DNA of 64,000 bases from Acinetobacter sp. BY419 (GCF_019038395.1 NZ_JAGFXZ010000008.1:35445-99444); one strand, 5' to 3'; shown: positions 49,508 to 60,400, numbered from the stretch's first letter. The notes: generated by a model from the sequence alone, not told the origin. Made by a program: numbers and translations.

Positions 49508-49951
49508 ATGATCGTACGGCGCGCCGAGTCAGCAGACCTGAATCAGCTGGCGGTATTATTTGATGAATATCGACAGTTTTATGGTACGTCCTCCAATCCT
49601 GAACTTTCTTATCAGTTTTTAAAACAACGTTTTGAAGATGGTCAAACCGTCATTTTCATCAACACCAAGGATGATACCTTTACCGGCTTTATAATCCTGT
49701 ATCTAGGTTTTTCTTCGGTGGCCTGCTCGACTTATTATATTCTGGATGATGTCTATATCACTCCAGTTTTCCGGCGTCAGGGCGCAGCCAAACAACTGAT
49801 TGATACCGCGATTTTATTTGCCAAACATAAACAGGCCTTAAGAATCACCCTGGAAACCCAAAAAAATAATTATCAATCACATACGCTGTATGAATCTATG
49901 GGATTTATCAGGGATGATGAATTCCAGACCTATCATTGTTTCCTGCAATGA
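49508..49951 (+). CDS. GNAT-family N-acetyltransferase
   Basis: A 147-residue acetyltransferase. The acetyl-CoA-binding motif A is YITPVFRRQGAAKQLIDTA (near residues 91-110) with strand DDVYI before it. The start MIVRRAESADLNQLAVLFDEYRQFY is typical of a large housekeeping GNAT subgroup. A GGGAG ribosome-binding site lies 8 bases before the ATG. The acceptor substrate is unknown. It shares strand with the RelB-like gene upstream, but the 96-base gap argues against tight coupling. Confidence 0.88.
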   Translation: MIVRRAESADLNQLAVLFDEYRQFYGTSSNPELSYQFLKQRFEDGQTVIFINTKDDTFTGFIILYLGFSSVACSTYYILDDVYITPVFRRQGAAKQLIDTAILFAKHKQALRITLETQKNNYQSHTLYESMGFIRDDEFQTYHCFLQ

Positions 49952-49990
49952 AATGCAATGTTTAACCCACTTTTCAAGAGAATAAAAAAA

Positions 49991-50701
49991 TTATTCTTCT
50001 GAACGGAATTTTGCCTGAGCCACCTGCTCTGCAGTTAAATAAATCCATTTTCCTTCTGCCATTTCTGGCAAGGCCAAAGCCCCGATTTGCGCACGGTGTA
50101 GCTGTTCCACTTTATTACCTACTGCCGCCAGCATACGCTTCACCTGATGATAAACACCTTGATGAATGGTCATTTGCAGACGATTCTCTGCCAAACGAAG
50201 GACCTCGGTGGCTGCATAAATGCCTTTTTCATTACGCAACTCCACCCCTTGCTCAAGCTGTTGTAGCTGCACATCGGTGACTGGATCTGCGGTCTGCATC
50301 TGATAGACTTTTGCCACATGCTTTTTCGGATGGGTTAATGCTTGCAGAAACTGGCCATCATCGGTGAGTAATAACAGTCCGGTGGTATCCTGATCCAGAC
50401 GTCCCACACACTGAATACCCCGATTCAGCAAAATGTCATCAAACAAATCAAATACACTAAAATGATGGGTCGCCTGATGGGAACATTCATAATCTTGCGG
50501 CTTATTGAGCGCGATATATACCTTTTCCCGATAGGTATACTTCTTACCATGAACCTCAAAACTTAAGTCATTCAAATCCAGTTTATGTTTGGGATTGTCA
50601 ATTACTTCATTCTGGATTGAAACAGCACCATTTTTAATCAGTTGCTGACAATGCTTGCGGGAGCCGAAACCTTGTGACTGCAACATTTTTTCCAATAGCA
50701 T
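49991..50701 (-). CDS. rsuA: RsuA-family 16S rRNA pseudouridine synthase
   Basis: A 236-residue enzyme. A short S4 RNA-binding domain occupies residues 1-60 (LEKMLQSQGFGSRKHCQQLI). The catalytic domain has the Asp in VGRLDQDTTGLLLLTDDG (near residue 100) and the block HQGVYHQVKRMLAAVGNKVEQLHR near 180. The pattern and length fit RsuA, which makes pseudouridine 516 in 16S rRNA. Convergent with the GNAT gene. Confidence 0.88.
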   Translation of the reverse strand: MLLEKMLQSQGFGSRKHCQQLIKNGAVSIQNEVIDNPKHKLDLNDLSFEVHGKKYTYREKVYIALNKPQDYECSHQATHHFSVFDLFDDILLNRGIQCVGRLDQDTTGLLLLTDDGQFLQALTHPKKHVAKVYQMQTADPVTDVQLQQLEQGVELRNEKGIYAATEVLRLAENRLQMTIHQGVYHQVKRMLAAVGNKVEQLHRAQIGALALPEMAEGKWIYLTAEQVAQAKFRSEE

Positions 50702-50841
50702 CTGTTTATACCTGTATCGAGTGTAGACCTGTGCATTCTATCCTGAAACAGCCATGAAATTGGTTTCTTCAACTGTTTTCTAGGTATGACGCGCGGAAAA
50801 GTTCTACAATAGCTTTATTTTTCACTCTTCCTCTCCCGCTT

Positions 50842-51294
50842 ATGTCACAACTTGATCTGAATCTAATTGTTCTTTTGGTTTTACTGACTTGCGGTATTTT
50901 CAGTCATAATAATGCCGTCACCATTGCTGCAGCGGTGCTGATCGTTTTAAAAATTACACCACTTAGCAACTTATTACCCTATGTACAGACACATGGTTTA
51001 AATATCGGCATTATTATTCTGACCATTGGAGTACTGACGCCGATTGCCAGTGGCAAAATTTCAGGTGAGAGTATTTTAAGATCTTTCCTGAGCTGGAAGT
51101 CCTTACTGGCAATCGCCATTGGTGTCTTTGTCGCTTGGCTAGGAGGACGTGGAGTGAAGCTGATGTCAAATCAGCCAGATGTGGTGGCCGGACTCTTGTT
51201 AGGTACAGTTGCTGGTGTGGCAGTATTACGCGGTGTTCCGGTAGGCCCTTTAATTGCAGCAGGTATTTTATCGTTATTGATTAGTACGCAATAA
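50842..51294 (+). CDS. DUF441 inner-membrane protein (YeaL-like)
   Basis: A 150-residue very hydrophobic protein with four or five membrane helices. It matches the DUF441/YeaL family by the blocks [45 protein letters not shown] and the ending [16 protein letters not shown]. Function is unknown throughout the family. It is divergent from rsuA. Confidence 0.9.
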   Translation: MSQLDLNLIVLLVLLTCGIFSHNNAVTIAAAVLIVLKITPLSNLLPYVQTHGLNIGIIILTIGVLTPIASGKISGESILRSFLSWKSLLAIAIGVFVAWLGGRGVKLMSNQPDVVAGLLLGTVAGVAVLRGVPVGPLIAAGILSLLISTQ

Positions 51295-51378
51295 TCGCCT
51301 TGCAAATACTTCTACTCAATAACAACCTATCAAATTAAAATACGCCATCAGCAAGAATAAATCTTTCACCAACTAACA

Positions 51379-51404
51379 CAACCTGCGACTTATGTCGCAG
51401 GTTG
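51379..51404. terminator. Strong bidirectional hairpin between convergent genes
   Basis: CAACCTGCGAC-TTAT-GTCGCAGGTTG is a perfect 11-bp stem with a four-base loop, midway between the DUF441 stop and the helicase stop. There is no T-tract, so it may be Rho-related or mRNA-protecting rather than a classical intrinsic terminator. Confidence 0.6.
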
Positions 51405-51488
51405 ACTAGCTACAGTAGCAACATTCATATTTCCTATCACTTCACTATATTAAGTTACCGACACATATAGAAATGGAGAAAGCGCTGA

Positions 51489-53204
51489 TTATTCCACAAA
51501 CAATAAGGCAAGACGGACTTGGTCATAAGCCATTTTCGGCGTGGTAAGTTCGACAATCGGCCGCAGCTTAATTGAACCATCATCATTAAAATGTTCCGAG
51601 TGTTGACGCTTGGTGAGCCGTTTATAAATCTTGCGTACCTGCTCCACCACGTCCTCACCCGGATGCGCCTGCGAGATATCTAGACCCTGCTCTTTATGCA
51701 AACGGCCTAAATGGTTAATGATGGTCGCCGGAGTCAAACCGCGTTCAGTGGCAATATCGGCAATTTCATAACCTTCTTCAAACAGTTCACGCGTTTCATC
51801 CAATGTTGCAGTGGCATAGCTCTGCTTGCCCGCATTTTTGGAAATTTTCTTCTCATTGCGCTGGATTTCAACATCATTCAAAGTTCCACCACAATGTCGG
51901 ATAAAGGCTTTATGCTGCGGAGTAAGATCAATCTCTGCAAAGTTATTTTCAGCTTCTGCAGACAATTCCTGAAAACGGCGATCAGCTTTAATGGCCAAAC
52001 TGTCAAGTTCTAGCGCTTGCTCATTAAAGCCCTTTAAACGTAATCCACTTAAGCTTTTCAAACGTGACAGTGCAACATAACCCTGACCTTTTTCGAAAGT
52101 ATGGCTCAGGTCAATTTCTGCGGCTTCCAGTGTCATACCTTGAGACTTATGAATGGTAATCGCCCAAGCCAGACGCAATGGAATCTGCTGGAAACTGGCA
52201 ATGGTTTTACCGGCTTCATTGTCTACCGACCAGGTTTCAGGCTCCACCACCAGCGTGGTGCCATCAGTCAGTTTGACTTTAGGCAGCACGCCATATTCAT
52301 CATCTTCTTCAAAACTGATGACTTCGCCCAGACTGCCGTTGATATAGCCCATATCAAAGTTATTTTTTACAAACATGACTTTGGCATGCTTTTTTAAAGT
52401 TAGTGCTTCTGGCGCGCGTACTGAAGATTTTAAGGTCTCGATCAGCTTTTCATTACCATCACACTGGGCATCAAACTGGCGTGGATCATTGTCAATTTCA
52501 TTCAGATGTTTAAAGTTAAGACTATCCACATCCATATTATGGGTATATAGACGCGTATAAGTATCGCCAATCTCTTGATGGCGCGTTGCCTGTAACGCAG
52601 TGCGGTGTTCAGCGCTAATCGCCTGCGCACGAATCGCATTCAGAATATCGTTCAGATAATCATTGCCCTGACGATGCTGTTCAGTCAGATAACAGACCCG
52701 AAACTTGGCTTCTACCCAAGCCTCTGACATAAAACAGAATTTATCGCGGTTGCGCTCATCATTTTTACCGACTGGCGGCAGCTGGAAAAAGTCCCCTGCC
52801 ACAATCACCTGAATACCGCCAAAAGCTTCATCACTGTCTTTAAAATATTTCAGTACCTGATTGACCAGATTCAGCTGCTTGGCATGCAGCATGGAAATTT
52901 CATCAATAATCAGGACTTGGGCATTTTCCAGATGTTCTTTTAAGTATTTACGCTCTTTCATGCGCTTTAAGTCTTCTTCAGACAAAAAGTCCTTAATCCC
53001 GATGCCGGCCCAGGTGTGAATGGTCATGCCATTCATATGGGTGGCTGCAATACCGGTCGATGCAGTAATCGCAACGGCGACCTTACGCGCTTTGAGATAA
53101 TTGATATATTGATTTAGCGTATAGGTTTTGCCGGCACCTGCTGAACCGGTTAAAAAGACATTTTCTCCTGCTTTGAGTAACTTAAGGGCAGTTTCCTGTT
53201 TCAT
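51489..53204 (-). CDS. PIF1-like superfamily 1 helicase with C-terminal helix-turn-helix domain
   Basis: A 571-residue helicase. The N-terminal half has Walker A LTGSAGAGKTYTLNQY (near residue 18), ITASTGIAATHMNGMTIHTWAG (near 46), DEExx-type motif LIIDEISMLHA (near 98) and GDFFQLPPVG (near 135). The second RecA-like domain has AITIHKSQGMTLEAAEIDL (near 350) and YVALSRLKSLSGL, the PIF1 hallmarks. Residues ~470-520 form a helix-turn-helix domain (EIADIATERGLTPATIINHL) of the type fused to RecQ/Pif1 proteins. Likely acts on G-quadruplex or replication intermediates, which is family inference. Confidence 0.9.
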   Translation of the reverse strand: MKQETALKLLKAGENVFLTGSAGAGKTYTLNQYINYLKARKVAVAITASTGIAATHMNGMTIHTWAGIGIKDFLSEEDLKRMKERKYLKEHLENAQVLIIDEISMLHAKQLNLVNQVLKYFKDSDEAFGGIQVIVAGDFFQLPPVGKNDERNRDKFCFMSEAWVEAKFRVCYLTEQHRQGNDYLNDILNAIRAQAISAEHRTALQATRHQEIGDTYTRLYTHNMDVDSLNFKHLNEIDNDPRQFDAQCDGNEKLIETLKSSVRAPEALTLKKHAKVMFVKNNFDMGYINGSLGEVISFEEDDEYGVLPKVKLTDGTTLVVEPETWSVDNEAGKTIASFQQIPLRLAWAITIHKSQGMTLEAAEIDLSHTFEKGQGYVALSRLKSLSGLRLKGFNEQALELDSLAIKADRRFQELSAEAENNFAEIDLTPQHKAFIRHCGGTLNDVEIQRNEKKISKNAGKQSYATATLDETRELFEEGYEIADIATERGLTPATIINHLGRLHKEQGLDISQAHPGEDVVEQVRKIYKRLTKRQHSEHFNDDGSIKLRPIVELTTPKMAYDQVRLALLFVE

Positions 53205-53293
53205 AAGAGCAATACCGTAAAAGAACGGCTATAGCCTAACGATTTTTAGCAGAAAAGTTAAGCGTAGTGATGCAAAACTGTTTGATCTGGCGG

Positions 53294-55318
53294 CTAAGTC
53301 TGCAAATTTAACCAGTTGATAAAATGCCTCGCGATATTGCTATATTCAGCTTCGGCCTTTTGATTGTTCGGATATTCCAGCTGATCGAAGATTAGCTGAC
53401 CATTCACCCACTGACAGCCCAGAATCAAAGGCAAATGCACATCCGGATGCGACATGCGAAAAGCCACATATGCACCTTCAATAATCTGCTGCGCGTAGCT
53501 GGCTGCCAGACAGTTCCTGAAAATTTTGGTTTCTTCCAGAATTCGATCCAGCGTTTTCAGCTCTTCAAAACGCCAGTTAAAATATAGTAAAAATGAAACT
53601 CGTGTACGTGGTGACCAGGTCGCCAACGTAAAATCTTTTTTCAGTTTGGCTATAATTTCCTGTTTTTGACTCTGATCATGCCAGGTTACCGCCTGAACAA
53701 ATAAACCGCTCCAGCTGAGGTTTTTCGGAATCTCGTTATGACTGGAAAAATACTCCACTAAATAGTCGCGTACATAACTGTCAAATACAGACTCACGCAC
53801 ATGACCGCTGTGCAAATAAAATAGCTGCCTGAACTCAGTAAAGGGAATCCGGTAACGCTGCAAAACATTATAAAAGTCACGATCCTGCTGACTGTTAGGC
53901 TGAATATAGGCCAAAACTTCTACTGGAAGATGTACGGTAATTTTATATAAATGCTGTATATAGGCCTGCATTACCCGACTCAACCCCAGATAGACTTTCT
54001 TGGTTAATTGATCATCCATTTTGACCACGTTGCGCAGCAACTCCATCCATTCGTCCAGATACAGAATCGAGGGAGTGATGGCAATCCGCTGATCATCAAT
54101 CGCTTGGCGTGTACCTTTCAATACCACCGCCTGATTATGCTTGTGCTGAAACCAGTCGTGCTGGATCGCATATTCATGCAGGCTATGAATAAACAATCGT
54201 GCCGAAACATATTGAAAATATTGCAAGGTCGCCAGAATAATCTGCGGATGAATATGATGGCTGTCTACAAAACTTAAGGCCGTTACCGCGACCCGCACAC
54301 TGCTATGCTGAATATTATTGCTGATCCAGTCCAACACTTCGGCCGGTTGCTTGAATAGCCAGTTCACTGCGCGATTACAGTCAAACAGTGGCAATCGGGC
54401 CACCTTTTTTTGCCATAAATACGGATAATTTTCCAGAAAATTACGCTTGGATAATAAATCATCCCGATGCCAGACTTCACGATTCATCAAACGCACGAAA
54501 CCAAGCAGGTTGCTCTGCTCCTCGGCATGTCGATACAGCAGCCGGATATCATCTGTATGGTCATTTAGTTCATGCAGATTAAACCGCTCTTCAAAAGACA
54601 GCGATATAATCCGGAAGGTGGCCGGATGCAAAAATTGCGCAGCACTAAAGCAGAATTCATCCAGACTATCCATTAACGACTGAATGGACAGAAACTCATC
54701 CTGCTGTAAAAACTCTAAAGAAAATACCTGTTGCAGACTATGAAGCAGCTGTTGCGGGATGTCCTGTCTATCCAGGATAAAATGTTGCATGACCGGTGTT
54801 GTATTTAACCCGGCCTTCATGAGCTGATGGTCAATAATATCTGCCTGAACAATCGACATGTGCTGTAAAAATGCTGACACTCGCTCTGGACCATTTACCC
54901 ATGCATAGACCTGATGCAGGATAAGCTTACGCAGCTGCTTGGCTTTGTCACGCAAGTACAGAGAATGTTGAGGTTTCAAATCTCCAGTCAAAAAATAGAG
55001 ATCCTGAAAAAAGAATTCTTCTAGCGCTTCTGCCTTGAACTCTTGGAAAGAAAAATGACTTTCGACCAAAGCAGGTGCAACCCCTGAATCGAGCGCCTGA
55101 GGCGTATGAAACTGGATATAAAACAGGCCATTCAGCAATTCAATCCGATGCTGGTCCTGCTGAATTTTTAACAGGTTTTGTGCATTCAGATGACCAATAA
55201 TCGCCATCTGGTCAAGATAAAGCTGGTTCAACTCCGGAGAAATCCGCAAACATTGTTGTGCCAGCAACTTTAAAGGCGCTACCAAGCTATCCTGTTCCAT
55301 ACGCGCAACCCCAGTCAT
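53294..55318 (-). CDS. Large protein of unknown function with PcfJ-like C-terminus (674 aa)
   Basis: No family is recognised for residues 1-580, which are mostly helical, rich in Gln, Leu and His, and without membrane segments or signal peptide. The last ~75 residues (from about 600) show a pattern like PcfJ: FRNCLAASYAQQIIEGAYV, then LPLILGCQWVNGQLIFDQL and YPNN. This matches the family's conserved Cys, Tyr-Ala, Gly and the Q...N turn. PcfJ-like genes are mostly known from mobile elements and their role is unclear. It lies 89 bases upstream of the PIF1-like helicase on the same strand. The start ATG at 55318 has a weak ribosome-binding site; a Met six codons later is possible. Confidence 0.65.
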   Translation of the reverse strand: MTGVARMEQDSLVAPLKLLAQQCLRISPELNQLYLDQMAIIGHLNAQNLLKIQQDQHRIELLNGLFYIQFHTPQALDSGVAPALVESHFSFQEFKAEALEEFFFQDLYFLTGDLKPQHSLYLRDKAKQLRKLILHQVYAWVNGPERVSAFLQHMSIVQADIIDHQLMKAGLNTTPVMQHFILDRQDIPQQLLHSLQQVFSLEFLQQDEFLSIQSLMDSLDEFCFSAAQFLHPATFRIISLSFEERFNLHELNDHTDDIRLLYRHAEEQSNLLGFVRLMNREVWHRDDLLSKRNFLENYPYLWQKKVARLPLFDCNRAVNWLFKQPAEVLDWISNNIQHSSVRVAVTALSFVDSHHIHPQIILATLQYFQYVSARLFIHSLHEYAIQHDWFQHKHNQAVVLKGTRQAIDDQRIAITPSILYLDEWMELLRNVVKMDDQLTKKVYLGLSRVMQAYIQHLYKITVHLPVEVLAYIQPNSQQDRDFYNVLQRYRIPFTEFRQLFYLHSGHVRESVFDSYVRDYLVEYFSSHNEIPKNLSWSGLFVQAVTWHDQSQKQEIIAKLKKDFTLATWSPRTRVSFLLYFNWRFEELKTLDRILEETKIFRNCLAASYAQQIIEGAYVAFRMSHPDVHLPLILGCQWVNGQLIFDQLEYPNNQKAEAEYSNIARHFINWLNLQT

Positions 55319-55468
55319 CTTATTTTTTAGAGTGGATCATATTGAAGCATTGTTAGCCAATCAATGAACACCTAAAAATACATTATGGCATCACTTGCAC
55401 CATAAAGCAGTCAATGCATTCACATGGCTCAAAATAAAGCATCCAGATAGGTCATCATTAGCCTAGAT

Positions 55469-56245
55469 TTAATCAAAAGAATTTTTGTTTTTTTGGTCTT
55501 GCCCACGTAGCACACCAAGCTCGTTCAAGCAGGTGTAAATATGTTGCTGCAAGCTGTGTCGAAATTCAATCAGCTCTTCCTGAGTCTGAACTTGAGCAAT
55601 CGATTGTCGCGGCATAAACTGAAAATAAAATGGCAGGCGTTTGGGAAACAGGCGCTTGGGCAAAGAAGGAATCACATCGCCCTGACGTAGTAATTTATTG
55701 AGTTGCGGTACTTTGAGTAGTTTTTGGAAATATTTATGCTGGACGATCTTATTGGCATCAAAGCCAATTTCATAGACTTCATCCGCACCGAGGGCAGCAA
55801 AAGGAACAATATCATAATTAAATTCCTGAGCGAGCTTTAAAAAGCCATAACGTTGCTTCCAGATCAGCTGATATTGCTCACCTTCTCGCTTTAATACTTC
55901 ACGACCACCACCCGGAAAGACCAGAATGGAATAGCCCTGCTGCATCGCAGCACGCACATAGTGTTGTGTCCCATCAATGGCACCAAACCTTTTCACAGCT
56001 TCACGCCACAGCGGCACATAAAAATGGCTATGATCTGCAATACTGACCACCGCCACCTTATGTTCGTTGTAGAGGTAATCAATCAGCACCGGGGCATCAA
56101 AGATGCCATACATGGAATGATTACCGACATACATTGCAGGTCGACTGGCATCAATATGTTCCGCCCCCAGAAAAGTAGGCGTGAAATACAGTTTGGATAA
56201 AGCGCTTAAACGCCGAATCCATGCTCCGTCATGTTTGACCTGCAA
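55469..56245 (-). CDS. Lysophospholipid acyltransferase-like protein (DAGAT/phytyl-ester-synthase type)
   Basis: A 258-residue acyltransferase. The catalytic His is in YVGNHSMYGIFDAPVL (near residue 42) and the glycine-rich substrate motif is VFPGGGREVLKREGEQYQL (near 110). The following FLKLAQEFNYDIVPF is typical of the diacylglycerol-acyltransferase-like subgroup of PlsC-fold enzymes. Acyl donor and acceptor are not known. It lies 30 bases downstream of the KAS III-like gene, so the two may form a lipid-making pair. Confidence 0.82.
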   Translation of the reverse strand: MQVKHDGAWIRRLSALSKLYFTPTFLGAEHIDASRPAMYVGNHSMYGIFDAPVLIDYLYNEHKVAVVSIADHSHFYVPLWREAVKRFGAIDGTQHYVRAAMQQGYSILVFPGGGREVLKREGEQYQLIWKQRYGFLKLAQEFNYDIVPFAALGADEVYEIGFDANKIVQHKYFQKLLKVPQLNKLLRQGDVIPSLPKRLFPKRLPFYFQFMPRQSIAQVQTQEELIEFRHSLQQHIYTCLNELGVLRGQDQKNKNSFD

Positions 56246-56275
56246 TCTGTCTGCTCCCTATTTATTTACTCCGGA

Positions 56276-57385
56276 TCATGCCACACGTTTTTGAACCAGA
56301 ATCGAACCTACTGAATAACCGGCACCGAATGAACACAATATGCCGTATTCACCGTCTTCTACTTCGTGTGCAGTGCGGTGCAAAGCAATGATCACGCCTG
56401 CAGAAGAAGTATTGGCAAACTCATTCAAAATGATGGGCACCAGACCAGGTTTGGCATTTTCTTTGCCGACTACCAGTTTCAGGATCAGCTCATTCATGCT
56501 GGCATTGGCCTGATGTAACCAGAAGCGTTTAATAGCGGTTGGCTCAATATGATTCTTCTCTAATTGCGCAGTAATCATTTTCGCAACCAGCGGACAGACT
56601 TCTTTAAATACTTTACGACCATCCTGACGGAAACGCTTGTCATCAATGTCGGCATTTTCAGATGTGTTCAAGAAACCAAAGTTATTGCGGATGTTATTCG
56701 AGAACTGGGTAAACAACGCGGAGTCCAGAATTTCAAAACCGGTTTTGGTTTCAGTGTTTTCAATAATTGAAGCTGTTGCCACATCACCAAAAATAAAGTG
56801 ACAGTCACGGGAACGGAAATCGGTATGTGCAGAGGTAATTTCTACATTGACCAACAACACACGACGCGCACCAGCCTTGATCGCATCATAGGCCTGTTTC
56901 AGACCAAATGTTGCTGCTGAGCAGGCTACGTTCATGTCATAGGCATAGCCTTTGATCCCTAAAGCGGTTTGAATCTCGATAGCCACAGCCGGATAAGCAC
57001 GTTGCAAATTCGAACATGACAAAATCACGATATCAATATCTTCGGCAGTTACACCGGCATTTTCCATCGCCTGCTTGGCTGCGATTACACCCCATTCTGC
57101 TTGCAGTGAAATTTCGTCATCTGCACGTTCACGTAAATTTGGACGTAAGCGTTTTGGATCAAGAATACCTGATTTTTCTACAACATACCGGCGTTGTACG
57201 CCAGACGCTTTTTCAATAAACTCTGCGCTAGAACCACGACGCGCTTCAACTTCGCCTGCAGCGATTTTGTCAGCATTTTCGTGATTAAACAGTTCCACAT
57301 AAGCATTTAAACTTTCAACTAATTCTTCATTGGTGATGACATTTTCCGGATGGAATAAGCCAGTACCCGTAATGCGGATGCCCAT
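56276..57385 (-). CDS. Beta-ketoacyl-ACP synthase III-like protein
   Basis: A 369-residue thiolase-fold enzyme, longer than FabH (~320). The catalytic Cys is in [17 protein letters not shown] (near residue 150), the His in [15 protein letters not shown] (near 295) and the Asn in [15 protein letters not shown] (near 330), so the Cys-His-Asn triad is complete. The N-terminal insert around [21 protein letters not shown] is typical of a subgroup that includes Pseudomonas PA3286, reported to channel medium-chain acyl-CoA into fatty-acid synthesis. That parallel is inferred from resemblance only. Probably cotranscribed with the acyltransferase. Confidence 0.88.
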   Translation of the reverse strand: MGIRITGTGLFHPENVITNEELVESLNAYVELFNHENADKIAAGEVEARRGSSAEFIEKASGVQRRYVVEKSGILDPKRLRPNLRERADDEISLQAEWGVIAAKQAMENAGVTAEDIDIVILSCSNLQRAYPAVAIEIQTALGIKGYAYDMNVACSAATFGLKQAYDAIKAGARRVLLVNVEITSAHTDFRSRDCHFIFGDVATASIIENTETKTGFEILDSALFTQFSNNIRNNFGFLNTSENADIDDKRFRQDGRKVFKEVCPLVAKMITAQLEKNHIEPTAIKRFWLHQANASMNELILKLVVGKENAKPGLVPIILNEFANTSSAGVIIALHRTAHEVEDGEYGILCSFGAGYSVGSILVQKRVA

Positions 57386-57415
57386 GTAAAACTCCTTCTC
57401 TGAATTACCTATATC

Positions 57416-60400
57416 TTAACTGATTCCAAGACGATCCCATACTTTTTGCAAGCGAGTTGGAGACACGGGTGCTTTTGTTTTCATCGGTTGTGAAAACAAT
57501 GAGATTCTTAACTCCTCGACCATGAAATACAATTCTTTCAGACGAGGGTCATCTTTAAATTTGAATAATTTTTCCATCCATTGATCAATTTGGTCAATGG
57601 CGGAATTGTCCCTTTGTAGATTATTGGGCAAGCGGTCTAAACGCAAGATCAAGGCTTTCAAATAACGTGGAAATTCGAGCCATACATCGGAAGGTTTGCG
57701 ATATACAAAGTCGGAAAGGCTCATTAAATCAAGCTGATCTTCAATATCATTGATATTTTTCTCAAACACAGAATGGTCTAATACCAATAATTTCCGGCGG
57801 ATTTCCTGCCACTGGATATAAATATCTGTGATCTCTTTCAGGGCAGCTTGCCCATGACTTAAGAAAGATTTTTTTACATCTTCAACCAGCTTTTGGAATT
57901 CTTTCGCATTGACAGGCAACTCACTAATGGACATTTGTAGTGTGGCATAAACTAACATTTGTTCCAGTTGTGCCTTATCACCGAGTGGTGAATAAGCCAG
58001 TGCCAAAGGTTTGGAGATCTGTTTCTTTAACTGGCGAATCAGGTCTCCCAGTTGCATATATACCAGTCGGATCACCCCTTCACGATGTTTTTTGATCGCT
58101 TCAGCTTGATCGTTAAAGGTCTGAATCACTACCCCAGATTCATCTTTTTGCTCCAGCGCAGCAAAGGCTTTGGTCGGTACCAGCGCCTGATACTGCCTGA
58201 CCACAACACCCGTTACTTTTTGCGAGGTTTCAAATACAAAGCTTTCCGGGAAAGTTTTAAATTCGCCTTTGAGCTGTTTGACAGGGCTATGTGTTTCAGC
58301 CCGGCAACGTGCTTTCAGCTCCGCCAAATCACGCCCCTGTTCAATGACACGGCCTTTTTCATCAGTGACTTTGATAAAAGGCAACAGATATTGATCTACC
58401 CGGTCAAAACTGAAATCTTTCTCAGTAATTTGATCACCACGCAACTGGAACGCCAAGAAACTAAAAATATGTTTCTGTAGATCCTGCGCATCGACTTTTG
58501 CCATGAGTTTTCGTGCAGTGTCTGGAATCGGCACCAGATTACGGCGCTTGTCCTTCGGCAAACCTTTTAGCAGTGCTTCAATCAGGTCCAGACGCCAGCC
58601 TGGAATTCCCCATGACCAGATTGCTTCATCTACCTGAGCCAAGGCTTGCAGTGGAATTTTAACCGTCGCGCCATCTTCATCATGACTCGGGTCAAAGCGA
58701 TAGGTCGCAGCCAGACGCAGCTCACCATTTTTTAAATAGTCCGGAAATTGCTGCGTGGTCGGACGGTCATTCAGCCACAATGCATCGTCATCGACAAATA
58801 AATAACGGGGCTGCTGAGGTTCAACCGTGGCACGCCAATCTTCAAAAGTACGACGGCTGGCAATCTCAGGTGGCACTTTAGAGGCATAGAACTGGTAAAT
58901 GGTTTCTTCATCCACCACCAGGTCACGACGACGTAATTTATCCTCAACCCGCTCGACTTCTTCCAGTTTGAGCAAGTTATGCTTTAAAAATGGTGGATTA
59001 ATGCCGAGATGACCAGTAGTTAAAGCATCTCGCAAGAAAATTTCATGTGCAGCCGCCTGATCTACTTTTTCATAATTGATCGGGCGCTTTGGCTCAATGA
59101 TCAGACCAAAGAGTGAAATCTGATCATAGGCATTCACTATGCCGGCTTTTTTCGACCAGTGCGGTTCAAAATAATGATGCTTGAGCAGATCACGCGCGGC
59201 CAGCAGAATCCATTCCGGCTCAATCTTTGCAAGAGTACGCAAATACACCTGAGAGGTTTCCACCATCTCAAAAGCCATGACCCACGGCGTATTGGTCTTG
59301 TGCAAAGTCGATGCCGGGAAAATCCGGGCTTTCTGCTGACGTACCGCCATAAACACATTACGTTCATCGGTCTTGTTGGCAATAAAAGACAATAAACCGG
59401 TTAATAAAGCACGATGCAGGTTTTCATAACTGGCGGGCTTGTCATTAAATGACAATTTCAGACCTCGAGCCAAATCTACCAGTTGTTCATGGGTCTTTTT
59501 CCATTCACGTAAACGCAACCAGCTCAAGAAGTGATTTCGTGCAAATGTGCGGCGCTTACTCTCACTCATGCTTTCACGATTACCGTGGAGTGTCTCCCAG
59601 AGCTTGATATAGAACAGGAAATCGGAATCGGCTTCACGGAATAACGCATGTTTCTGGTCGGCCTGCATCTGCTTGTCCGCAGGACGCTCACGCGGATCCT
59701 GAACTGCAAGTGCCGCCACAATCACCAACACTTCATTAAGTGCCCCAAAATGTGCACCACCCAAAATCATACGGGCCAGACGCGGATCAATCGGCATTTT
59801 TGCCATTTGCTGGCCAATTTTGGTCAGGGTATCTTCGACCTTAATCTCCCCCCCTTTTTTAAAGGGGGAAGAAGTTGCAGATTGCTTTTCACCTGCAACT
59901 TCAGGGGAATTATCTTTAGAATGAGAAGCTTTTTTCTCACTCATCGCCCCCAGTTCAATCAGCAGCTTGCGGCCGTCATTGATCAAGCGGTGATCAGGCG
60001 GTTCGATAAAATCAAAATCTTCCAGCGACCCCAGCCCCAGACTCTGCATCTGTAAAATAACCGATGCCAGGTTGGTCCGCTTAATTTCCGGTTCGGTAAA
60101 TTCAGGACGGCTCAGGAAATCATCTTCAGAATACAGACGGATACAGACACCCGGCGCAATACGGCCACAACGGCCTTTACGCTGATTGGCTGCTGCCTGA
60201 GAAACGGCTTCAATGGGTAGACGTTGCACCCGTGAACGATAGTTATAACGTGAAATACGCGCAAAACCACTGTCAATCACATAACGGATATTGGGTACGG
60301 TTAGAGCCGTTTCTGCCACGTTGGTGGCAATAATAATGCGCCGGCCACCGCCAGAGGGATTAAAGATTTTTTGCTGTTCAGCCAGCGCCAGACGCGCATA

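Noticed and set aside
51489..57385. Defence island around the helicase and the PcfJ-like gene
   Set aside because: Flanking genes (DUF441, acyltransferase, KAS III-like, hrpA) are ordinary; no nuclease, methylase or other defence marker is nearby.
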